DNA of 5,289 bases, from the NCBI GenBank assembly GCA_009781125.1, contig WQYS01000204.1, forward strand, positions 1-5,289. Reading direction: 5' to 3'. Position numbers and translations under genes: made by a program. This document shows, in pieces, positions 1 through 4,605 of the stretch (its first letter is position 1; the number at the start of each line of letters is the position of its first letter). Below the pieces are notes generated by a model. That model saw only the letters and a list, made by a program, of their open reading frames with translations, did no database searches and was not told where the DNA came from. The DNA comes from Acidobacteriaceae bacterium. GTDB taxonomy: Bacteria > Acidobacteriota > Terriglobia > Terriglobales > Acidobacteriaceae.

Positions 1-234
1 AGCCGGAGTCATTCCGCCCAGCAGATAAAACAGCGTCGATTTGCCTGAGCCGGAAGGGCCAACGATCGCGACAAACTCGCCCTGCTCCACCGAGAAGCTG
101 ACCTCGCGCAAAGCCGGAACCTCCAGCTTGCCGGAGCGATAAGTCTTGCCGAGCTTGTTGGCGACGATAATGGGATGCGGCGCATCGGAAGCTGCGGCGA
201 AGGGCGCAATCGAGGGAGTGGTCACAGGCGGCAT
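1..234 (-). CDS. ABC transporter ATP-binding protein, LolD/MacB type (N-terminal part only)
   Basis: Read on the minus strand from ATG at 234, the frame stays open for 78 codons to the window edge, so only the N-terminus is present. What is seen: a proline/alanine-rich stretch of about 20 residues, then the first beta strand, an A-loop tyrosine near residue 32 (GKTYRSG), the strand pair [21 protein letters not shown], and a perfect Walker [10 protein letters not shown], at residues 59-67. The [11 protein letters not shown]...[17 protein letters not shown] pattern is typical of the LolD/MacB/FtsE branch, whose ATPases power lipoprotein transport, macrolide export or other periplasm-facing work from the cytoplasmic side of the inner membrane. 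Walker B, the signature motif and the partner permease lie outside the window, so the subfamily cannot be fixed. An AAAGAG sequence at 241-246 lies six bases upstream of the ATG and supports this start. The frame is also open further upstream, without a better start. Confidence 0.9.
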   Translation of the reverse strand, partial: MPPVTTPSIAPFAAASDAPHPIIVANKLGKTYRSGKLEVPALREVSFSVEQGEFVAIVGPSGSGKSTLFYLLGGMTPA

Positions 235-327
235 AAGGTACTCTTTGAAGTCTACCAGTGAAAGCTGGCAGCGGCAGGCCTCGGAACGATTTCGCAATTC
301 TGTAAACAGCGTCCCTACTATAATGCC

Positions 328-360
328 GTCATCCTGAGCGTAGCGAAGGACCCCCGCATT
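328..360. repeat. Dispersed REP-like element (GTCATCCTGAGCG...)
   Basis: The stretch begins GTCATCCTGAGCGTAGCGAAG and continues GACCCCCGCATT. It has partial dyad symmetry (TCCT...AGGA around AGCGTAGCG). From memory, near-identical elements of the form TCATCCTGAGCGAAG...GAAGGA are scattered between genes in many environmental bacteria, including Acidobacteriota. Only one copy is visible here, so repetitiveness is not shown by this window. It lies between the divergent ABC gene and the TM2 remnant, a usual intergenic place for such an element. Confidence 0.5.
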
Positions 361-384
361 TTGTCTGGAGTGACGATAAACCCC

Positions 385-404
385 ATGGAAAACGTAAACT
401 TCTA
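385..404 (+). pseudogene. 5' stub of the TM2-domain protein gene, cut off by the IS630 insertion
   Basis: ATG at 385 opens MENVNF and runs straight into the left end of the insertion sequence. If the IS and one TA copy are removed (405-1425), this stub abuts AACGATAAACAAAAG, which starts the TM2 reading frame (NDKQKIVFYSEF...). The frames differ by one base: as it stands the rejoined sequence reads MENVNF-stop. Restoring one T (TTCTTAAAC) would give MENVNFLNDKQKIVFYSEF, which looks like a natural TM2-protein N-terminus. A GGAG at 367-370 is 14 bases upstream of the ATG, a little far for a Shine-Dalgarno. The assignment is inference from the reconstruction. Confidence 0.45.
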
Positions 405-429
405 GAGCGTTTTGATAAATTATGTATAG
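405..429. repeat. IS630 left terminal inverted repeat
   Basis: Begins GAGCGTTTTGATAAATTA and ends in TATAG. It matches the reverse complement of 1401-1423 with one substitution in the first 14 bases and a small length difference further in. The flanking TA at 403-404 is the target-site copy. Confidence 0.85.
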
Positions 430-465
430 TAGTCATAGGCTCGTTGGCGATTTGCCGTCGCAAGG

Positions 466-1406
466 ATGGCACAAGCATATTCGAATGATTTACGGCGGAA
501 GTTTCTGGAGGCTTACGACGAAGGTCAAGTCTCGCTTGTCGAGTTGGCCGAGCAGTTCCACGTCAGCGTAGGCTGGGCGTGGAAGATATCTGCCCAGCGC
601 GCACACACCGGCCAGATGGAACGCAAGCAGCATTATCCCGGGCGTAAGCGGAGTCTGGACCGCAAGCTGCTGGCCGAGATCGCCGATGCGCAGCCGGATG
701 CCACTCTGTGGGAGATTCAGGAGCGGATGGAGAAGCGCACGGGAGTTCGTTTCAGCCTGAGCGGTCTGTGGCGAGTTCTTCGCCAGATGGGGTATCGGCT
801 CAAAAAAAGTCACTCCACGCGGTCGAGCGCGACACCGAGGAAAACCGTCGCCGTCGCCAGCAGTTCGTGGAAGCGCTCCGCGCCATCCCAACGGAGAAGT
901 TGATCTTTCTGGATGAGAGTGGTGTCAGTACGGAAATGACGCGGCTGTACGCTCGCTGTCGTGGAGGCGGACGTATTGCGGAGGGCACTCCGAACGGACG
1001 ATGGAAGATTCTGACCATTCTGGGCGCATTGAGTCTCGGCGGCATGATTGCCACCATGACGATTGAGGAAGCCACCGATGGGGATATCTTTGATGCCTAT
1101 CTGGAACAGGTTTTATGTCCTCAGTTGAAGGAGGGTGATGTAGTGGTAATGGACAATCTGAGTAGCCACAGGTTGGCCACGGTGCGCGAGAGGATTGAAA
1201 AATGCAAAGCGAAACTGCTTTACTTGCCGCCCTATTCGCCGGATTTGAATCCGATCGAGAAGGCCTGGAGCAAGCTCAAACAAGAGCTACGTTCGGTCAA
1301 AGCTCGTACCAAAGAAGCGCTCGACAAAGCCATCTCTGAACTTTTGCCCTCCATCACCACTGAAGATGCTGAAGCCTGGTTCAGGCTCCCTTTCAATGCT
1401 CTATAG
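466..1406 (+). CDS. IS630-family DD34E transposase, two frames joined by -1 frameshift
   Basis: Frame 1 starts at ATG 466 and alone would end at 903 (145 aa). The catalytic half is in the -1 frame and ends at 1406. Joining them at the A7 run (802-808) gives a 313-residue protein with the smooth family-like junction GYRLKKKSLHAVERD. The N-terminal 50 residues form a helix-turn-helix (SLVELAEQFHVSVGWAWKI), followed by a second winged-helix-like DNA-binding region (TLWEIQERMEKRTG...LSGLWRVLRQMGY). The catalytic residues, in joined numbering, are D150 (FLDESG), D230 (VVMDNLSSH) and E265 (YSPDLNPIEKAW). There are 34 residues between the second D and E, the IS630/Tc1 hallmark. The protein cuts the IS ends and inserts them at TA. 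The start is supported by AAGG at 462-465, which abuts the ATG and is closer than ideal. Without frameshifting, the 145-aa product would hold only the DNA-binding half and could act as a repressor, as in other frameshift-controlled IS elements. That role is inference. Confidence 0.9.
801..809 (+). other. Probable -1 frameshift or transcript-slippage site (A7G)
   Basis: The sequence is C-AAAAAAA-G. The zero frame reads CTC AAA AAA AGT and the -1 frame reads CAA AAA AAG. A peptidyl-tRNA-Lys on the second AAA (805-807) can re-pair with AAA at 804-806 and continue with AAG. Runs of A such as A6G are well-known slippery sites in IS elements, and A7 can also cause RNA polymerase slippage. The family-like sequence switches frames exactly here. 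A simple inactivating single-base loss in the A run cannot be excluded from one copy. Confidence 0.65.
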
Positions 1407-1423
1407 TAATTATCAAAATGCTC
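1401..1423. repeat. IS630 right terminal inverted repeat
   Basis: Reverse-complemented it reads GAGCATTTTGATAATTAC followed by TATAG, mirroring the left end. It contains the transposase stop codon TAG at 1404-1406. The TA at 1424-1425 is the second target-site copy. An ATG at 1396, at the edge of this repeat, is in frame with the downstream TM2 remnant. Confidence 0.85.
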
Positions 1424-1425
1424 TA

Positions 1426-1754
1426 AACGATAAACAAAAGATCGTGTTTTATTCCGAATTCGATACTGTCCGTAAAGAGCCTCTTGTAGTGTGTATGGCC
1501 GCTCTGTTCGGCGGCTATGGTGCCGACCGGTACATGCTGGGGCAACCCGTGTTCTCGGTCCTAAAATTTCTCACCTATGGGGTATTGGGACTATGGGCGA
1601 TCATCGGCTGCGTACTGCTATCAGGCGAACCGATGATTTCAACCGTCAACAAGCAGAGCGAATCATTACCGCTATAAGATCCCAACCGGGCTTTCTGCTG
1701 AACACACAACTACAGCGAGTCGTTGCCACCAACGGCTTGCACTGCCGTCGCTGA
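1426..1754 (+). pseudogene. TM2-domain membrane protein remnant (disrupted by IS630 and a frameshift)
   Basis: From 1426 the frame reads NDKQKIVFYSEF, a short linker, then a TM2 domain: a first hydrophobic segment (VVCMAALFGGYGADRYMLGQ), the typical G-x-G-x-D-R-Y-x-L-G loop, and a second segment (VLKFLTYGVLGLWAIIGCVLL). TM2 proteins are small two-helix inner-membrane proteins of mostly unknown role. Several lesions are visible. The IS cuts off the start. The usually conserved aspartate of the second helix (IID) is glycine at 1606-1608. The visible frame ends at 1677 with an atypical tail, while the neighbouring frame from 1632 (DDFNRQQAERIITAIRS) looks like the usual charged TM2 tail and runs to 1754. 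One missing C near 1625 (GGCCGAACC to GGCGAACC) would explain this. An in-frame ATG in the IS right end (1366 or 1396) could drive a hybrid protein of up to 103 aa, but no clear ribosome binding site precedes it. Confidence 0.75.
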
Positions 1755-1771
1755 TGGCTCACAACAATCAG

Positions 1772-1796
1772 ACAGTTTTGAGTATTGAGTTGCTCC
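1772..1796 (+). repeat. Short direct repeat, copy 1 (ACAGTTTTGAGT...TGCTCC)
   Basis: ACAGTTTTGAGT at 1772-1783 is identical to 1949-1960. In both places it is followed within 8-10 bases by TGCTCC, so the shared unit is about 25 bases with a small length difference. The copies are 177 bases apart. A looser echo, TTGAGTTGCCCGG, occurs around 2383. Function is unknown. Confidence 0.55.
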
Positions 1797-1859
1797 GTTC
1801 GAAGTTTTTTCTGCAGCAAACACCGCAATACACTCCTACCTAAATTCCTACCATCAGGG

Positions 1860-1900
1860 AAGGTCGGCTCGATCAGAACCGGCCTTCACCGTCTTTGGTG
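1860..1900 (+). other. Tandem pair of RNA hairpins
   Basis: AAGGTCGG (1860-1867) can pair with CCGGCCTT (1879-1886): 8 pairs with one G-U and an 11-base loop. It is followed at once by CACC (1887-1890) pairing with GGTG (1897-1900) over a 6-base loop. No T-tract follows, so a rho-independent terminator is unlikely. The pair lies in DNA with no gene and could belong to a structured transcript or be the scar of a mobile element. Confidence 0.4.
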
Positions 1901-1948
1901 AGATGTGGATAGCGAAGCTGCTAAGGTTTGTACGCGCCTGTTCAAGAC

Positions 1949-1972
1949 ACAGTTTTGAGTTCAAGCTGCTCC
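1949..1972 (+). repeat. Short direct repeat, copy 2 (ACAGTTTTGAGT...TGCTCC)
   Basis: This is the second copy of the 12-base exact repeat seen at 1772, again followed by a GCTGCTCC-like tail. It lies just upstream of leader-like unit A. Confidence 0.55.
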
Positions 1973-1980
1973 TTAAAGGA

Positions 1981-2115
1981 ACGGCGATCAAGTGGCCGTG
2001 TGCCTATTACTGTCCTTCTCCCTGACGGTTCTATGGCAGCTCTGTGGCAGCAGGGCGCTGACGTTGTGGACTGCCTATATCCACAACACAATTTTGTACT
2101 ACCACAAACAAGGAG
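1981..2115 (+). promoter_or_regulatory. Structured leader-like unit, copy A
   Basis: This unit parallels 3207-3353 in order and sequence. First comes a hairpin (ACGGC 1981-1985 with GCCGT 1995-1999). Then comes a conserved block, 2007-2083, which matches 3245-3322. Over its first 47 bases only five positions differ. It includes a small hairpin, CTCTG (2040-2044) over the loop TGGCAG with CAGGG (2051-2055). Last is a strong Shine-Dalgarno, AAGGAG, at 2110-2115. The five substitutions fall only at first and second positions of the frame that is open here (VLLPDGSMAALWQQ), which argues against purifying selection on that frame and for an RNA or DNA role. In copy B a primase gene follows. Here only a 14-residue ORF follows. 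Confidence 0.5.
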
Positions 2116-2125
2116 ATGACCCACC

Positions 2126-2170
2126 ATGATGTATTCAGCCCGTCAGTCGCGCCGGTTCCATAAGGACTAA
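2126..2170 (+). CDS. 14-residue micro-ORF behind a perfect Shine-Dalgarno
   Basis: ATG at 2126 reads MMYSARQSRRFHKD followed by TAA. AAGGAG at 2110-2115 lies ten bases upstream, a good ribosome binding site, and the placement equals that of the primase start behind leader copy B. The peptide is basic and resembles nothing I know. It may be a regulatory leader peptide, a true small protein, or the surviving first codons of a gene whose body has been lost. The strength of the ribosome binding site is the only positive evidence for translation. Confidence 0.35.
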   Translation: MMYSARQSRRFHKD

Positions 2171-2685
2171 ACGCTTATTGCCTCCTTAGTTTTCCGTTCA
2201 GCAGGCTCAACAGTACCGATCGACGAACCGGTTGAGTGTTCGGTAAACAGGCCATCCATTACATCGAGTCATGGCCGGATCATCGTGGTATCACCCTCGT
2301 CCAGAGTCGCTGCATCAGTGAAGAATTCCCCTCTTCAACGGCGGATGGATCCGATGCGTACGGCCTATAACTTTCTCCATTCTTGAGTTGCCCGGTTTCC
2401 AACTCTTACATGCCGATCTCCCTGGAGACCGCACTGGCGGTGTCTGAAGTTCGAGCAGGCGCCGCCATATTTCAGAAGAACCTTTCCATATCAGGCAGCG
2501 TGTCTCTACCTCTCTTCGCTGCTTGGTCTTTTATCAGAAACAAATCTTTATATTGCGCAAAGGCTGACTGCCTCCCCATTAACTGAGGGTTGAGAAGGCC
2601 GCTGCGTACCCATTCGAGCTGACCGCAGGCTGACTGGCAACAGGAACCTGTGTTCACCCATGATATCGAGACAAGGAGCTTTGTC
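2171..2685. other. 515-base stretch without a convincing gene
   Basis: Both strands were read. The plus strand has only short frames with unnatural composition. On the minus strand a frame from 2693 down to 2472 has fairly natural composition (…YKDLFLIKDQAAKRG…DMERFF), and past its stop a sense-like stretch continues (NMAAPARTSDTASAVS). It could be a decayed gene, but no family was recognised and no ribosome binding site is clear. A hairpin with CTCAAC (2206-2211) and GTTGAG (2231-2236) is possible. The 3' end serves as the upstream region of the gene at 2686. Confidence 0.45.
2673..2678 (+). promoter_or_regulatory. Shine-Dalgarno deciding the start at 2686
   Basis: AAGGAG lies seven bases before ATG 2686. 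This favours 2686 over the in-frame start at 2650, which has no such site. Confidence 0.7.
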
Positions 2686-3195
2686 ATGCTCAATCTGAAT
2701 ACTGTTCATATTCAGACATCAGGACCGTTCGGTCCTATGGAATGCCCTACCCAGATTGCGTTATTCGCAGATTATGGTCTGGCTAACAGTGAACCGATCG
2801 ACCGCGCAAAAGTTCTCTCCGGTTTTGTATCCAATACAGGGATGATTCCCCAGGCGTTGCGTGAAGGCATCAGCGGCACGATCCTGTTGGCGGCGCGGCC
2901 CGGCACAAAGAACGAGGGCGGTGTGTACTGGCTGAATGAAGTTTCGCGCGCCGTTTACTTCCTGAGTTGGGACCGCGACTGTGACTTCAACACGGATGAT
3001 TTTGAACAACTGCATACTATGTACCGTCTCCACCGGTTGATAGGCCATGAGGCAATTCCCAGGAAACGGAACGGTCAGCATCGCCGTCAGCGCGCGGCCA
3101 CAGTTTACAGCAAACCAGTTGATCGTGGTCGACGTCGAGTTCGTCGAGTACGGCAATCTACACCTGCACTACGGATACAGCAAGCAGCGGCCTAG
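2686..3195 (+). pseudogene. Unrecognised conserved-looking protein gene, probably frameshifted near 3063
   Basis: From ATG 2686 the protein begins MLNLNTVHIQTSGPFGPMEC and continues as a natural-looking soluble protein for about 125 residues (…VLSGFVSNTGMIPQALREGI…GVYWLNEVSRAVYFLSWDRD…FEQLHTMYRLHRLIGHEAIPR). No signal peptide or membrane segment is seen and I do not recognise a family. After about 3063 the same frame turns into an arginine-rich, off-frame-like tail ending at the TAG at 3193-3195. The +1 frame carries the natural continuation VSIAVSARPQFTANQLIVVD, then VEFVEYGNLHLHYGYSKQ, and stays open to 3391. Removing one A from AAA at 3063-3065 would join them as IPRNGTVSIAVSARPQ. The gene is therefore either disrupted by one inserted base or read by frameshifting. 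It lies directly upstream of leader unit B and primase 1, in the same direction. Confidence 0.55.
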
Positions 3196-3206
3196 TTGCG
3201 CAGCTC

Positions 3207-3353
3207 TATCGGCTTGGGGTCAACCCAGGCCGATAAGGAGATTGGTACTGCCCTTCTCGCTGACGGTTCTACGGCAACTCTGTGGCAGCAGAGCGCATTA
3301 TGTTGCGGACTGTCTATATCCACGATACGAATTCCTCACCTTCACAAAAGGAG
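3207..3353 (+). promoter_or_regulatory. Structured leader-like unit, copy B, upstream of primase 1
   Basis: It opens with a strong hairpin: TATCGGCTTGGG (3207-3218) pairs with CCCAGGCCGATA (3224-3235), 12 pairs including one G-U around the five-base loop GTCAA. The block shared with copy A follows at 3245-3322, with its own small hairpin CTCTG (3278-3282) over TGGCAG with CAGAG (3289-3293). In copy A the same hairpin is kept through a U-G pair. The unit ends in AAAGGAG (3347-3353), the ribosome binding site of primase 1. There is no T-tract, so this is not a simple terminator. It could be a 5' leader that controls the primase, a processing site, or a protein-binding region. Confidence 0.5.
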
Positions 3354-3359
3354 CAAGTC

Positions 3360-4313
3360 ATGTCCGAAAATCCGACCAGGGCCGAGATTGAGCAGTATTC
3401 TGCACTTTTTGTAAATCAACTCGCGTATGGACAAATGACCGACAATCGTTTTGTGCCGGAGTCCAACACGTACTTCTTGGCTAAGAATCATGATGGTACA
3501 CCGCGCCCTCTTTCGTATCGTGTTCTGTCAGAACATCTGACGGGGGAATCCACCATTTTGCTCTACGCCATCAACCCAGAAACACAGCGATCGAAGTGGA
3601 CGTGTCTCGACGCCGACTACGACCAGGGTGTAGAAGACCTCGATCGTATCCGCGAGGAGCTTCGCCGGCAGGATGTCAGGTCAGCGATTGAGAGTTCGCG
3701 GCGCGGCGCTCACCTGTGGGTGTTTCACGAGCAGCCGGTTCTGGCTTCAGACATCCGGAGATACATGCGGTGGCTTCTTGGAAGGCTCCACGTTCCGATC
3801 AAAGGCTCTCAGGATGGAGTTGAGATATTTCCCCGGCAGGATCGCTTGGCAAGAGGAGAGTATGGAAACGGGATGCGCGCGCCCCTTGGAGTCCATCGCA
3901 AGGACTACCAACGGTATTGGTTCCGAGGCGTCTGGCCACCGATTCTTGCGGCACAGCTGGATTATCTTAGGAAATTGCCGAAGTTAACTCCGGATCATCT
4001 GACCTCGCTGTTGCGGCAGGTTCCCGTACCACAGTCGGCACACATCTTCAGGATGCCATCCCGTCGATTTTCAATCTATGACTACTTCCCAGAGTCGCAA
4101 TTCAACAGGCGTGGAAGCAAGGAGTACGAGGTTCAGTGTCCTTCCTGCGCTCACGAACACCTCAAGATTGGATCGGCCAAGAGCAGTAAGGCTGAGTTTT
4201 ACCGCTGTTGGGGGTCATCTCTCTCTGTTTCCTGTACCACGGAGCAGATCAGGGCAGCACTAGGCAAACCGAGATCGACGTTTACCGACGCTTGGCTTAC
4301 AAAGGCAGCATAG
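3360..4313 (+). CDS. AEP (archaeo-eukaryotic primase)-like protein with C-terminal zinc ribbon (primase 1)
   Basis: This is a 317-residue cytosolic protein. Residues about 8-185 carry the AEP catalytic pattern: the metal-binding pair D84-A-D86 in KWTCLDADYD, the nucleotide-binding motif with H118 in SSRRGAHLWVFHE, the third acidic motif around E155 and D161 in GVEIFPRQD, then a basic motif, PLGVHRKDYQRYW (H179, R180). These fit the AEP superfamily, and the run DxD, S-x-x-G-x-H, E-x-F-P-x-Q-D is closest, from memory, to the primase domain of TOTE conflict systems and PrimPol-like proteins. Such enzymes make RNA or DNA primers on single-stranded DNA. The C-terminus has a zinc ribbon: C260-x2-C263, with H265 and H267 nearby, then C283 and C292. 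The start at 3360 is chosen for AAAGGAG six bases upstream; an in-frame GTG at 3282 lies inside the leader repeat. No helicase domain is attached. The family is fairly sure, the biological role is not. Confidence 0.8.
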   Translation: MSENPTRAEIEQYSALFVNQLAYGQMTDNRFVPESNTYFLAKNHDGTPRPLSYRVLSEHLTGESTILLYAINPETQRSKWTCLDADYDQGVEDLDRIREELRRQDVRSAIESSRRGAHLWVFHEQPVLASDIRRYMRWLLGRLHVPIKGSQDGVEIFPRQDRLARGEYGNGMRAPLGVHRKDYQRYWFRGVWPPILAAQLDYLRKLPKLTPDHLTSLLRQVPVPQSAHIFRMPSRRFSIYDYFPESQFNRRGSKEYEVQCPSCAHEHLKIGSAKSSKAEFYRCWGSSLSVSCTTEQIRAALGKPRSTFTDAWLTKAA

Positions 4314-4333
4314 GTTGTAATTTCTCACAGCGA

Positions 4334-4353
4334 GCCGGGCGCATAATCCCGGC
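4334..4353 (+). other. GC-rich hairpin between primase 1 and the small zinc protein
   Basis: GCCGGG (4334-4339) pairs with CCCGGC (4348-4353) across an eight-base loop. It lies 21 bases after the primase 1 stop and ten bases before the next start, with no T-tract behind it. It is more likely a stability or attenuation element between co-transcribed genes than a terminator. Confidence 0.45.
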
Positions 4354-4362
4354 CAGAAAGTT

Positions 4363-4533
4363 ATGAGAGTATCTGAACAAGAAGACGCAATCCAGTGTCG
4401 GTGTTTCAGCCTGTTTAGCAGCCACGAACTCAGCAGGCAAGATTGCCAATGTCCTAATCCAGCTACCCAGGTACTGTATGCAAACGATCCAGAGTTGGAC
4501 CTGCGGTATGTTTGCGACGCCTGTGCGGGGTAA
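4363..4533 (+). CDS. 56-residue cysteine-rich, zinc-ribbon-like small protein
   Basis: ATG 4363 to TAA 4531-4533 encodes 56 residues: MRVSEQEDAIQCRCFSLF at the start and LDLRYVCDACAG at the end. Cysteines fall in three pairs: C12-x-C14, C28-x-C30 and C51-x2-C54, with H21 between the first two. The pattern CQCPNPATQVLYAN…YVCDACA is like small treble-clef or zinc-ribbon proteins that end in VCDxCA. I infer that it binds zinc and is structural or nucleic-acid-binding. No named family is claimed. The ribosome binding site is weak (AGAAAG, 4355-4360). It lies 49 bases after primase 1 and 72 before primase 2 in the same direction, so co-transcription is likely. It could serve as an accessory zinc subunit for one of the primases; that is speculation from position. 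Confidence 0.6.
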   Translation: MRVSEQEDAIQCRCFSLFSSHELSRQDCQCPNPATQVLYANDPELDLRYVCDACAG

Positions 4534-4605
4534 ACACTGGAGATGGGGATGTATGCAGAGGCATCAGCGCTCGTTTGACATATATATCCTGTTATCATCT
4601 GGATC

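Larger units (their letters stand above)
405..1423 (+). mobile_element. IS630-family insertion sequence, complete
   Basis: The element is 1019 bases long and flanked by TA on both sides (403-404 and 1424-1425), the target duplication expected for IS630/Tc1-mariner elements. Its ends are inverted repeats: the left end starts GAGCGTTTTGATAA and the right end, reverse-complemented, starts GAGCATTTTGATAA, and both continue into a TATAG a few bases further in. It carries one transposase gene split over two frames, with an intact DD34E triad, so it may still be able to move. The transposase stop codon lies inside the right inverted repeat. It has landed in the 5' end of a TM2-domain gene. Confidence 0.93.
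1755..1980. other. Non-coding stretch after the TM2 remnant
   Basis: No convincing reading frame is seen on either strand. It contains the two copies of a 12-base direct repeat and a pair of hairpins listed separately. Together with 2171-2685 it makes up most of a gene-poor interval of about 930 bases that may be decayed coding DNA or structured RNA. Confidence 0.5.

Noticed and set aside
490..891. 133-codon minus-strand frame inside the IS
   Set aside because: It is antisense to a clear transposase gene and has no family resemblance.
1805..1810. T6 run as part of a rho-independent terminator
   Set aside because: No GC-rich stem lies directly upstream, and the stable hairpins are downstream of the run.
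1928..2119. 63-codon plus-strand frame through leader unit A
   Set aside because: The copy in unit B breaks this frame by a one-base indel, and the substitutions between copies are non-synonymous in it, so a non-coding role fits better.
2472..2693. Minus-strand frame of 73 codons with fairly natural composition (…YKDLFLIKDQAAKRG…)
   Set aside because: No recognised family, no clear ribosome binding site, and it overlaps the start region of the better supported plus-strand gene. Mentioned only as a possible decayed gene.
3196..3414. 72-codon plus-strand frame across leader unit B
   Set aside because: It overlaps the ribosome binding site and start of primase 1 in another frame and has no start signal of its own.
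4543..4578. 11-codon ORF (MGMYAEASALV) just upstream of primase 2, behind GGAG
   Set aside because: The GGAG is too close to the ATG, and so short a frame is expected by chance.
4575..4598. Promoter-like TTGACA (4575-4580) with TATCAT (4593-4598) before primase 2
   Set aside because: The spacer is only 12 bases, too short for a sigma-70-type promoter. Co-transcription with the upstream genes is as likely.
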